NCBI RefSeq assembly: GCF_022532105.1
Contig: NZ_CP092832.1
Coordinates: forward strand, 186,001-250,000
Length of the DNA: 64,000 nt
DNA from: Flavobacterium sp. HJ-32-4
GTDB lineage: Bacteria; Bacteroidota; Bacteroidia; Flavobacteriales; Flavobacteriaceae
Reading direction: 5' to 3'
Program-made: the position numbers and the translations under genes
Notes under the pieces: model-generated
Database searches by the model: none
Seen by the model: only the letters and a program-made list of their open reading frames with translations
What the model was told of the DNA's origin: nothing
Part shown: positions 33,792-40,632 of the stretch, piece after piece
How the letters are laid out: the number at the start of each line of letters is the position of its first letter
Position numbering within the stretch: the first letter of the stretch is position 1

Positions 33792-35069
33792 TTAGTCGTA
33801 TTTCGGCTTGATGAACCACAGGTCGCTGAACGAGAACGCCAGGCTGATCTTGGTGTAGTTCTCGTGGATAAGTCCACCGGCCCGGGTGCCACGGTGGCCG
33901 AGTTCGAAGCCCAGGTTGATATTGGTAAACGTGCCGCGCATCGGCAGGCCAAAACCAAACGTCACGGCCAGGTCTTCGATTTTGTTCCCTTCGATATTCA
34001 ATCCGGTATCTTCATAGCGGACACCGGCACGGTACACGATCCGTTTGAAATACCCTTTATAGGCATCATAGCGCGGGATGAAGTAACCACCCAGGCTGTA
34101 ACGTGCCGATTTGTTGTAGCCGATCAGCGAATTGCCGCTGCCATCGGTGATATCGAAGCGTCCGCCCGAACCCGAAGACGCGATGGACGCTTCTGCGGCG
34201 ACCAGCCATTTGCGGGCGCGTCCGAAGCCAGAGCCAAAGGTGAAACGCGCCGGCAATGTAACCGTTTCGAAAGCACCACTCGCGATTTCCTCCGTGTCGA
34301 CTACCGTTTGGTCGTCATTGGCCGAAATCGAAACCGTGGATACCGTTCGGGTGGCCGTATGTCGAAGATTGGTTTCAAACACATATACGCCACTGACGTA
34401 AAAATCATATTTCTTGGCAAACTGTCTTTTGTAATGCGCCCCGACCGTCAGCGTATTGCCCTGTAGGTCGGAATTGACGTTTTCACGCTTTGCCAGTTGC
34501 ACGCCATACGGACGCTCAAGGCTGATATTTTCGATCTGTCCGAAATTAAAGTCGTATTGCAACCCCACGTTAAAGTTGTTGTTGAGGGCGTAAGAGCCGG
34601 CAAAGAAGACACGGTTGACGCCTCCGGAACCCGAATACTGTCTAAGATCGTATTGGTCACTGTCGATAGAAGACACCGTTTTCGAAGCCAGGCGGTACCC
34701 GACCGATGAATAGGGCATAAGTCCGAAGCCGAAGCCCCATTTTTTATACGGTATGGCAACGGCGATGTAGTTCAGGTTGGTGCTGGTGGCGCGGTCGCTA
34801 TCGGCGTTGGTGGTCAGCAGCAGACGGTTGTGCATCCCTCCGACCCCAAGGGTCGTACGGCGAAGCACCGAATAACCGGCCGGATTGAGAAGGTTGATGT
34901 GGATACTGTCGGATACAACACCGATGCCTCCCATGGCCCGGGCGTCGGCAGTACCTCCTGCAACGATTTCACCTATACCATAAAAAGAGTAAGGCGATGA
35001 CGACCCGTTTTGGGCAAAAAGGCCGGCGGATACAAAGAGGAGCAGGCCGGCAAAGAACTTATTGGTCAT
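33792..35069 (-). CDS. Outer-membrane beta-barrel protein (FadL/OmpP1-like)
   Basis: This 425-residue protein has a signal peptide (KFFAGLLLFVSAGLFAQ) and long runs of alternating hydrophobic strands ending in an aromatic C-terminus (FSDLWFIKPKYD). The N-terminal region ARAMGGIGVVSDS and LLNPAGYS, with the Asn-Pro-Ala motif, resembles FadL/OmpP1 proteins, which carry hydrophobic molecules across the outer membrane. The start could be 35069 (MTNKFF) or 35078 (MPNMTNKFF); both lie inside the 3' end of coaX, which it overlaps. It is next to lptC in one operon. Substrate is unknown; identity beyond a barrel is only moderately sure. Confidence 0.75.
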   Translation of the reverse strand: MTNKFFAGLLLFVSAGLFAQNGSSSPYSFYGIGEIVAGGTADARAMGGIGVVSDSIHINLLNPAGYSVLRRTTLGVGGMHNRLLLTTNADSDRATSTNLNYIAVAIPYKKWGFGFGLMPYSSVGYRLASKTVSSIDSDQYDLRQYSGSGGVNRVFFAGSYALNNNFNVGLQYDFNFGQIENISLERPYGVQLAKRENVNSDLQGNTLTVGAHYKRQFAKKYDFYVSGVYVFETNLRHTATRTVSTVSISANDDQTVVDTEEIASGAFETVTLPARFTFGSGFGRARKWLVAAEASIASSGSGGRFDITDGSGNSLIGYNKSARYSLGGYFIPRYDAYKGYFKRIVYRAGVRYEDTGLNIEGNKIEDLAVTFGFGLPMRGTFTNINLGFELGHRGTRAGGLIHENYTKISLAFSFSDLWFIKPKYD

Positions 35070-35784
35070 GTTGGGCATATTGAAACGTGCGCACCAGGCT
35101 TTCCAGCAGGAAATTTGGATGGGCAAATATGGTATTTTTTAATCGTTTAGCCAAAATTTCGGTGTCGCCGCCCGTTAAAATAATGGTAAAGTTTGGCCGT
35201 TCCTGCACCAGCGAGGCGATAAAACCGTCGATTTCAAGCGCAAGTCCGTTGACTACTCCCGAGTGGATGGAAGCCGCCGTCGAATCGCCGATCAGGCCCG
35301 TCGGCTCCCCCGTGTGCAGCAGCGGCAGTTTGGCCGTATAGCGGTGCAACGCCTCGTAGCGAAGGCGGAGCCCCGGTGAGATGGCGCCCCCGTGGTAGCG
35401 GTCGTCGGCATCTACAAAATCATAGGTGACGCAGGTGCCGGCATCGATCACCAACCGGTGTTGCTTCGGATAGGCCAGCGTAGCGCCCGACGCCAACACC
35501 ATGCGGTCGATGCCGAGGGTGTCGGGCGTGCCGTAGGCATTGAAAAAAGGAAGCGGCGACTGGCGATTGACGGCGTATACCGGAAGTCCGAACGACTGCC
35601 ATTCTTCGGCGCCGACGGCCGTGACCGAAGCCAGGACAATCTGCCGCACCGCGTACTTCGAAAGAAGGGGTGCGATGTCGGATACGGGCGACTGTCGGTC
35701 GAGGACCCACACCTCTAAAAGCGCACCTTCCTGAAAGACAGCGGCCTTGGTGCGGGTATTTCCGATATCGACGGCAAGGATCAT
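35059..35784 (-). CDS. coaX: Type III pantothenate kinase
   Basis: CoaX phosphorylates pantothenate, the first step of coenzyme A synthesis, using an ASKHA-fold ATPase domain. The 241-residue protein opens MILAVDIGNTRTKAA, with the phosphate-1 motif DIGNTRTK, and carries the second motif VIDAGTCVTYDFVD. GGAISPGLRLRYEAL and LTGGDTEIL mark the remaining conserved sites. It leads an operon of coaX, barrel, lptC, small membrane protein and CNNM gene. A weak -7 match (TACCTTCG, plus-strand 35803-35810) lies upstream on the minus strand. Its promoter region backs onto the tRNA promoter. Confidence 0.95.
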   Translation of the reverse strand: MILAVDIGNTRTKAAVFQEGALLEVWVLDRQSPVSDIAPLLSKYAVRQIVLASVTAVGAEEWQSFGLPVYAVNRQSPLPFFNAYGTPDTLGIDRMVLASGATLAYPKQHRLVIDAGTCVTYDFVDADDRYHGGAISPGLRLRYEALHRYTAKLPLLHTGEPTGLIGDSTAASIHSGVVNGLALEIDGFIASLVQERPNFTIILTGGDTEILAKRLKNTIFAHPNFLLESLVRTFQYAQHDQ

Positions 35785-35837
35785 TTTGGCAGGGTTTCGG
35801 GGCGAAGGTACAAAGAGATTTTTTTATGTTTTTTCTT

Positions 35838-35867
35838 TTGGAACAATTAAAAATCCTTCTATATTTG
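35838..35867 (+). promoter_or_regulatory. Consensus Bacteroidota promoter for tRNA-Phe
   Basis: TTG (35838-35840), a 19-bp spacer, then TATATTTG (35860-35867). This is the ideal TTG-N19-TAnnTTTG arrangement and lies 15 bp before the mature tRNA, the best promoter in the window. Confidence 0.85.
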
Positions 35868-35882
35868 CAGCCGCATTAGCGA

Positions 35883-35955
<73 letters not shown>

Positions 35956-35960
35956 CTTAA

Positions 35961-35985
35961 ACCCGAGTTCACGCTCGGGTTTTTT
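35961..35985 (+). terminator. Terminator after tRNA-Phe
   Basis: ACCCGAG pairs with CTCGGGT across a 6-nt loop and is followed by six T. Confidence 0.92.
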
Positions 35986-36128
35986 GTTTCATTTACACAC
36001 CGTTCCCGCACTCCTTAGTACTCACCTCACCCGGGACCCACCATTTTTAAGACCGCTCCGCTTTCCTCTTTCTTCTTGCGTCTTGCTTCTTTCCTCTCTC
36101 CCCTCTCCTCTCTCCCCCCTCCAACCAT

Positions 36129-36183
36129 GATACTGCCTAGATACTGCCTGGATAAAGCGTATATAAAGCGTATATAAAGCGTC
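36129..36183. repeat. Five tandem 11-nt units
   Basis: Units GATACTGCCTA, GATACTGCCTG, GATAAAGCGTA, TATAAAGCGTA and TATAAAGCGTC follow each other without gaps. The first two and last three form two subfamilies with the same 11-nt period, close to one turn of DNA helix. Confidence 0.8.
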
Positions 36184-36288
36184 TATGGTGACAAATTCGT
36201 AACGTCCCCCCTACGCGCTTTTATGTAAGTAACGGGCCGATGGCCGCTGCCCTTTCCTTCCATTTTACAACCCCAGTTCCCGCGGCCC

Positions 36289-36360
36289 GCGTTAGGGGGC
36301 GACGCGGAAAGCCCACAGCGAGGCACGAGCGAGGACTTGCAGCATAGCACCCGACGGCGC
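36289..36360 (+). repeat. Interspersed element copy A (GCGTTAG-headed, 72 nt)
   Basis: It starts GCGTTAGGG and ends CCCGACGGCGC. It shares a 24-nt identical core (CAGCGAGG to GACTTG, 36316-36339) and overall length with the copy at 39185-39256. Confidence 0.8.
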
Positions 36361-36497
36361 TTTTCCAGTTGGCAGTGGGCAGTTGGAAGTAGGCAGTTGG
36401 AAGTAGACCGCCGCGGGCACTAGTGGGCAGACGCCGGAACGCCCTAAAAAAACTTGAAATATTTTTCTATTTGTAATTTGTCTAAATAAAATTAGCC

Positions 36498-36505
36498 TAT
36501 TTTTG
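36498..36505 (+). promoter_or_regulatory. Candidate -7 promoter box for the TonB-dependent receptor
   Basis: TATTTTTG matches TAnnTTTG, 23 bp before the start. TTTG at 36477-36480 lies 17 bp upstream, an acceptable -33 element. Confidence 0.6.
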
Positions 36506-36528
36506 CGGGCGAAAAATAACGCTTTCGC

Positions 36529-38754
36529 ATGAAATACCTACTCGCCCTCGGCCTGGCCGTCACCGCATCGACCTACGCCCAACGCCTGCCACAGTCACAA
36601 GATTCATTGGTGGCGCTCGACACGATCCGCATCAGCCCCAAACCCCAAAGTCCGGAACGCCTGCCCGAAATCAAAAACAACGTATTGTTTTCAGGCAAGA
36701 AGAACGAAGTGCTGAAACTCGGCAACATCAACGGCAACTTCGCCACCAACAAAGCACGCGAGATCTTTTCGCGGGTGCCGGGCGTGACGATCTGGGAAAA
36801 CGAAGCCTCGGGCATACAGGTGAACGTGGCCGTACGCGGGTTGAGTCCGAACCGCAGTTGGGAATTCAACACCCGCCAGAACGGGTATGATATTTCATCC
36901 GACGTATTCGGCTATCCGGAAGCGTACTACAACCCCCCGATGGAGGCCGTGGAAAGCATCCAGATCGTGCGGGGCGGCGCTTCGCTGCAGTTTGGCCCAC
37001 AGTTCGGCGGCATGCTCAACTATATCCTGAAACGCGAGCGCAAACAGGCGTTCACCTTCGAAACCCAAAACACCGTTGGCAGTTACCAATTGCTGAGTTC
37101 GTATAACGCCATCGGCGGCACCTATAAAAAGTGGTCGTATTATGTGTATAACGACTCGCGCAGCGGACAGGGCTGGCGCCAGAACAACCGCTATAACGTG
37201 CGCAATACGTATGCTTTCGTGGGGTATCGGTTCGGCTCAAAAACGGAGCTTTCCGCCGAGTACACCAATATGGATTACGAAATGCAGCAACCGGGTGGCC
37301 TCACCGACGCGCAGTTCAAAGACGACCCGCGCAAGTCGTACCGTGAGCGCAACTGGTTCGGCACGCCGTGGAACGTCTTCTCGTTGCAACTCGACACCCA
37401 GTTCAGCGACCGCCTGAGCTTCAACGCCAAACTCTTCGGACTCATCAGCGCGCGCAACAGCGTCGGGTTTACGGGTGCGGCGAACGTGGCCGATGCCATT
37501 GACCCGGCTACGAACGCCTATGCCCACCGCCGTGTCGACCGCGACGATTATGAGAACTTTGGACTTGAAACCCGCAGTATCTTCAAATATGCCCTGGGCA
37601 AGGTGAAGAGCAACCTGGCGTTCGGCGTGCGCGTCTACCAGGCGAAAACACAACGCAGACAGGAAGGCCGGGGCAGCACAGGCTCGAACTTCGACCTGAA
37701 CATCGAAGGCGACTTCGCCCGCGACCTCGACTTCAGAACGCGCAACGTGGCGTTCTTCGCGGAAAACCAGTTCAAGGTGACCGACAACTTCAGCGTTACA
37801 CCCGGAGTCCGCTACGAAAACATCCAGTCAGAAGCGGGTGGCCGTTTCGGTATCAGCGGCGGCAACCCGGTGATGCTTGAAAATGAAACTATTGACCGAA
37901 GCAAGCCGTTGTTCGGCCTCGGACTTGAATACCGCCTCGGATCGACGAATTTCTATGCGAATATCTCGCAGGCCTACCGTCCGGTATTGTTCTCTGACCT
38001 GACGCCGCCGGCCGTAACCGACGTGATCGATCCCGACCTGAAAGACGCGGATGGGTTCAACGCCGACTTCGGCTACCGTGGTAAATACCGTGACATCCTG
38101 AACTTTGACGTCGGCCTGTTCTACCTGAAATACAACAACCGCATCGGGGGTGTTCGCCAGTTCGTCAACAACGACCCGTCGCAGGGCACCTACCTCTACC
38201 GCACCAACCTGGGCGAGTCGGTCAACAAAGGGATCGAAAGCTTCATGAACGTCAACCTCACGGCTTTGTTTGGCTGCAAGAACACCTACGGCAGCCTCGA
38301 CGCCTTTGCCTCAATGAGTTTTATCGACGCACGCTATACCGATTTCAGGACCTATACCACGACTGGCACCGCGCCGAATGTGGTGATCACCGAAGGCAAC
38401 CTGTCGGGTAACCGCGTAGAGAATGCACCGCGCTACATCCACAGTTTCGGCCTGTCATGGAGCACTTCGCAGTTCTCCTGCACCTTACAACACCGCCGTT
38501 CAGGGCGCATTTTCACCGATGCGAACAACACCTACGAACCGTCGGCCAACGGCACGACCGGCCTGCTCGACGGGTACCACCTGTATGACCTGTCAGCTGA
38601 ATACAAATTCCTCGAGCATTACAACATCAAGGCAGGCATCAACAACCTGACAGACGAGTCGTATGCTACACGCCGTTCGGGTGGCTACCCGGGTCCGGGC
38701 ATTTTGCCAGGCGAAGGACGTACGGTGTATATGTCGGTGGGATTCAAAATATAG
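36529..38754 (+). CDS. TonB-dependent receptor, FecA-like siderophore receptor
   Basis: This 741-residue outer-membrane receptor has a signal peptide (MKYLLALGLAVTASTYAQ), no CarboxypepD-regulatory domain, a plug domain (SRVPGVTIWENEASGIQVNVAVRG split as motifs SRVPGV and NVAVRGLSPNRSWEF; VESIQIVRGGASLQFGPQFGG) and a long beta barrel ending GRTVYMSVGFKI. Plug and barrel resemble FecA-type ferric citrate or siderophore receptors. No sigma/anti-sigma genes lie next to it, so regulation by FecIR-like signalling is not supported here, and it lacks the N-terminal signalling domain. It lies before exbB-exbD, though a 714-bp repeat-rich gap separates them. Confidence 0.88.
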   Translation: MKYLLALGLAVTASTYAQRLPQSQDSLVALDTIRISPKPQSPERLPEIKNNVLFSGKKNEVLKLGNINGNFATNKAREIFSRVPGVTIWENEASGIQVNVAVRGLSPNRSWEFNTRQNGYDISSDVFGYPEAYYNPPMEAVESIQIVRGGASLQFGPQFGGMLNYILKRERKQAFTFETQNTVGSYQLLSSYNAIGGTYKKWSYYVYNDSRSGQGWRQNNRYNVRNTYAFVGYRFGSKTELSAEYTNMDYEMQQPGGLTDAQFKDDPRKSYRERNWFGTPWNVFSLQLDTQFSDRLSFNAKLFGLISARNSVGFTGAANVADAIDPATNAYAHRRVDRDDYENFGLETRSIFKYALGKVKSNLAFGVRVYQAKTQRRQEGRGSTGSNFDLNIEGDFARDLDFRTRNVAFFAENQFKVTDNFSVTPGVRYENIQSEAGGRFGISGGNPVMLENETIDRSKPLFGLGLEYRLGSTNFYANISQAYRPVLFSDLTPPAVTDVIDPDLKDADGFNADFGYRGKYRDILNFDVGLFYLKYNNRIGGVRQFVNNDPSQGTYLYRTNLGESVNKGIESFMNVNLTALFGCKNTYGSLDAFASMSFIDARYTDFRTYTTTGTAPNVVITEGNLSGNRVENAPRYIHSFGLSWSTSQFSCTLQHRRSGRIFTDANNTYEPSANGTTGLLDGYHLYDLSAEYKFLEHYNIKAGINNLTDESYATRRSGGYPGPGILPGEGRTVYMSVGFKI

Positions 38755-38758
38755 TGAT

Positions 38759-38955
38759 AAGTGGTTAGTAGTTAGTAGTCAGTGGTCGGTGGTTAGTTAC
38801 CAATGAGACTGCGACCGCGACTGTCACTGCCACTGCGACGGCGACTGCGACTGCGACTGCGACTGTGACTGCGACTGATCAAGGCGTTCCGGCGCCACTA
38901 ATTACTACTCACTGACCACCGACTACCGACCACTGACTACTAACCACTAACTCCT
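38759..38955. repeat. GACTGC microsatellite flanked by imperfect inverted arms
   Basis: A GACTGC-type hexamer array (about 38806-38878, with variant units GACCGC, CACTGC, GACGGC, GACTGT) is flanked by arms rich in TAGTTAGTAG/CAGTGGTCGGTGGTTAG on the left (38759-38798) and their inverted counterparts CTAACCACTAACT-like and CACCGAC on the right (38899-38953). The arms could fold into a large hairpin. It includes GGCGTTCCGGCGCC (38883-38896), an inverted copy of the element-end sequence found elsewhere. Confidence 0.75.
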
Positions 38956-38960
38956 CAAAA

Positions 38961-39050
38961 GCGCCGTCGCGCTCTCCGCACTCGCTTTTTGCCGCTCCCT
39001 AACGGTCGGTCGCGGCAAAAGAGCTCAAACAATGCTGCGATCGCTAACGC
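38961..39050 (-). repeat. Interspersed element copy C (GCGTTAG-headed)
   Basis: On the minus strand it starts GCGTTAGCGATCGCAGCATT (39050 downwards), then TGAGCTCTTT, AGCGAGTGCGGAGAGCGCGA, and ends CGACGGCGC. It is nearly identical at both ends to the copy at 62090. Confidence 0.85.
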
Positions 39051-39429
39051 GAAAGGCTTCAAAGAACATTGCCTTTTCAAAGAACAGGACGCCTCTTGTA
39101 TCGATGGCGCGGATGTAGGATCCGTTGCATCTCGTAAAGAAACGTCCCCATTCTACCGAAAGTTACCGTTCTTTGAAGCCTGTTGCGTTAGGGATAGCAG
39201 TGGAAAGCCCGCAGCGAGGCACGAGCGAGGACTTGGAACGAATAGCCCGACGGCGCCGACTGCGACCGCGACTGGGTGGTACTAATGCCCACTGCGACTG
39301 CCTACTGCCTACTAAGCAAGCGCCGGAACGCCCAGCCATCCTACTCCATGAGGGGCGTACTTTCCGCGATGCCATACTTTATCTTCAAAAACCTCGTTAT
39401 GCTGGCAGGACCCAGCGATAAAAAATCGC
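39051..39429. other. Non-coding repeat stretch before exbB
   Basis: No gene is seen. A perfect 13-bp inverted repeat GGCTTCAAAGAAC (39055-39067) and GTTCTTTGAAGCC (39168-39180) brackets a 100-nt unique segment between head-to-head elements C and B. A second GACTGC-type run (39257-39308) follows, then GCGCCGGAACGCCC (39321-39334). Confidence 0.7.
39185..39256 (+). repeat. Interspersed element copy B (GCGTTAG-headed, 72 nt)
   Basis: It starts GCGTTAGGGATAGCAGTGG and ends CCCGACGGCGC, the same length as copy A at 36289-36360. Confidence 0.85.
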
Positions 39430-39437
39430 TATTTTTG
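39430..39437 (+). promoter_or_regulatory. Candidate -7 promoter box for exbB-exbD
   Basis: TATTTTTG matches TAnnTTTG, 31 bp before exbB. It directly follows the small hairpin GCGATAAAAAATCGC. Confidence 0.5.
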
Positions 39438-39468
39438 TCGATAACCCTTCACACCAAACCGATTTAGC

Positions 39469-40179
39469 ATGATTTCTTTCTTATCGTTACAATCAGAAGT
39501 CGTAAACGACACCCTTGCCAGCGCTACCGAGACCGCTGCGAAAACGGCGCCTGCGGGCGACATCTCGTATTTCTCGTTCCTGATGAAAGGGGGTATCCTG
39601 ATCATCCCGATTATCCTGTTGTTGTTCTTCTGCGTGTATGTCATCATCGAGCGGTACCTGTCGATCAAAAAGGCCACGAAACAAGACGCCACACTGGTCA
39701 GCGATGTCAAGTCGCAACTCCGTGCCGGTAAAATCGAAACCGCGTTGATGCTGTGCCACCGTACGCCGGCGGCCACGGGTAACATCCTGCATGCGGGCAT
39801 TTCGATCATCGGGCGGCCGATCAGCGAGATTGAGTCGGCGATGGAGAAGCAAACCAACATCGAAGTGGCCCAAATGGAAAAAGGACTGGGGTATCTGGGG
39901 TTGATCTCGGGTATTGCGCCTATCCTTGGGTTTATCGGAACGATTTCGGGTGTTATCCGGATCTTCTATGAGATTTCGAAGACCTCCGACGTGAGTATCG
40001 GAAACATCTCAGAAGGTCTGTATGAGAAGATGATCAGTTCGGGCTCCGGACTCGTCGTCGGTGTGGTCGCGTATTCCGCCTACCATTTGTTCAACATGAT
40101 GATCGACAGCTTCGTGCTTAAGGTGCAGAAGCAGTCGTTTGAGATCGTCAACGTAATCCAGCAACCACATGGCCATTAA
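39469..40179 (+). CDS. exbB: ExbB/TolQ-family energy-transducing proton channel subunit
   Basis: ExbB forms the pentameric inner-membrane channel that, with ExbD, uses proton flow to drive TonB. The 236-residue protein has a first helix (ILIIPIILLLFFCVYVIIERYL), a cytoplasmic domain with the conserved MEKQTNIEVAQMEKGLGYL stretch, and the helical pair GLISGIAPILGFIGTISGVI and GLVVGVVAYSAYHLF. An N-terminal extension rich in Ala/Thr/Ser precedes helix 1, as in other Flavobacteriia. The 3' end overlaps exbD by 11 nt. No tonB gene lies in the window. Confidence 0.93.
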   Translation: MISFLSLQSEVVNDTLASATETAAKTAPAGDISYFSFLMKGGILIIPIILLLFFCVYVIIERYLSIKKATKQDATLVSDVKSQLRAGKIETALMLCHRTPAATGNILHAGISIIGRPISEIESAMEKQTNIEVAQMEKGLGYLGLISGIAPILGFIGTISGVIRIFYEISKTSDVSIGNISEGLYEKMISSGSGLVVGVVAYSAYHLFNMMIDSFVLKVQKQSFEIVNVIQQPHGH

Positions 40180-40561
40180 GCGAACACGGCGTTTCCACGC
40201 TGAGATCCCGACGGCATCACTGAGCGACATCATGTTCTTCCTGTTGTTGTTCTTTTTGATCATTTCGACCTTGGCGAATCCGAATGTGATCCGGTTGATG
40301 CTTCCGAAAGCGAAGACGACCGAACACACGAACAAGAACCACCTGACGTTGTCGGTGACCGACGACAAACTCTATTACCTCGACAAGCAACAGGTCGATT
40401 TCACGCAATTGCGCGACGAGTTGCAGCGCCTGACGACCGAGCGGGGTGATAAAACCGTAATTGTGCGTATTCCGAAGGATTTGCAGGTGCAAGACTTAGT
40501 CGACGTGCTTCAGATTGGTTCGGAACTGAAACTGAATTTCTCGATCGCCACGGCCAAATAA
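40169..40561 (+). CDS. exbD: ExbD/TolR-family energy-transducing protein
   Basis: ExbD is the inner-membrane partner of ExbB with a periplasmic domain. The 130-residue protein has a short basic N-terminus (MAIKRTRRFHAEIPTASL), one helix starting at the functionally key aspartate (SDIMFFLLLFFLIISTL) and a periplasmic alpha/beta domain (KTVIVRIPKDLQVQDLVDVL). The Asp at the head of the helix is the expected proton-relay residue. The start lies inside exbB, so the pair is coupled. A strong terminator follows. Confidence 0.93.
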   Translation: MAIKRTRRFHAEIPTASLSDIMFFLLLFFLIISTLANPNVIRLMLPKAKTTEHTNKNHLTLSVTDDKLYYLDKQQVDFTQLRDELQRLTTERGDKTVIVRIPKDLQVQDLVDVLQIGSELKLNFSIATAK

Positions 40562-40582
40562 TCGTTGCGACGCGTCAAAATA

Positions 40583-40615
40583 AAAAAGCCTCCTGGAAAT
40601 CCGGGAGGCTTTTTC
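40583..40615. terminator. Bidirectional terminator between exbD and the amylase gene
   Basis: AAAAGCCTCCTGG pairs with CCGGGAGGCTTTT (one G-T pair) over a 4-nt loop, with A and T runs on either side, serving both converging transcripts. Confidence 0.92.
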
Positions 40616-40632
40616 TTTATAACTAACTCACA

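Larger units (their letters stand above)
35986..36497. other. Non-coding, repeat-bearing stretch between tRNA-Phe and the TonB receptor
   Basis: No plausible gene is seen. The region holds a pyrimidine-rich tract (36057-36123), a run of 11-nt tandem units (36129-36183), one copy of a GCGTTAG-headed interspersed element (36289-36360), three 14-nt units headed CAGTTGG (36366-36407) and the sequence GCCGGAACGCCC (36433-36444), which recurs near 39323 and, inverted, near 38883. Confidence 0.7.

Noticed and set aside
36129..36183. CRISPR array
   Set aside because: Units are 11 nt with no spacers and no cas genes are nearby; it is a simple tandem repeat. No CRISPR array was seen anywhere in the window.
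37052..37653. Minus-strand frames inside the TonB receptor gene
   Set aside because: Short antisense frames with Arg/Val-rich text; the plus-strand receptor has signal, plug and barrel.
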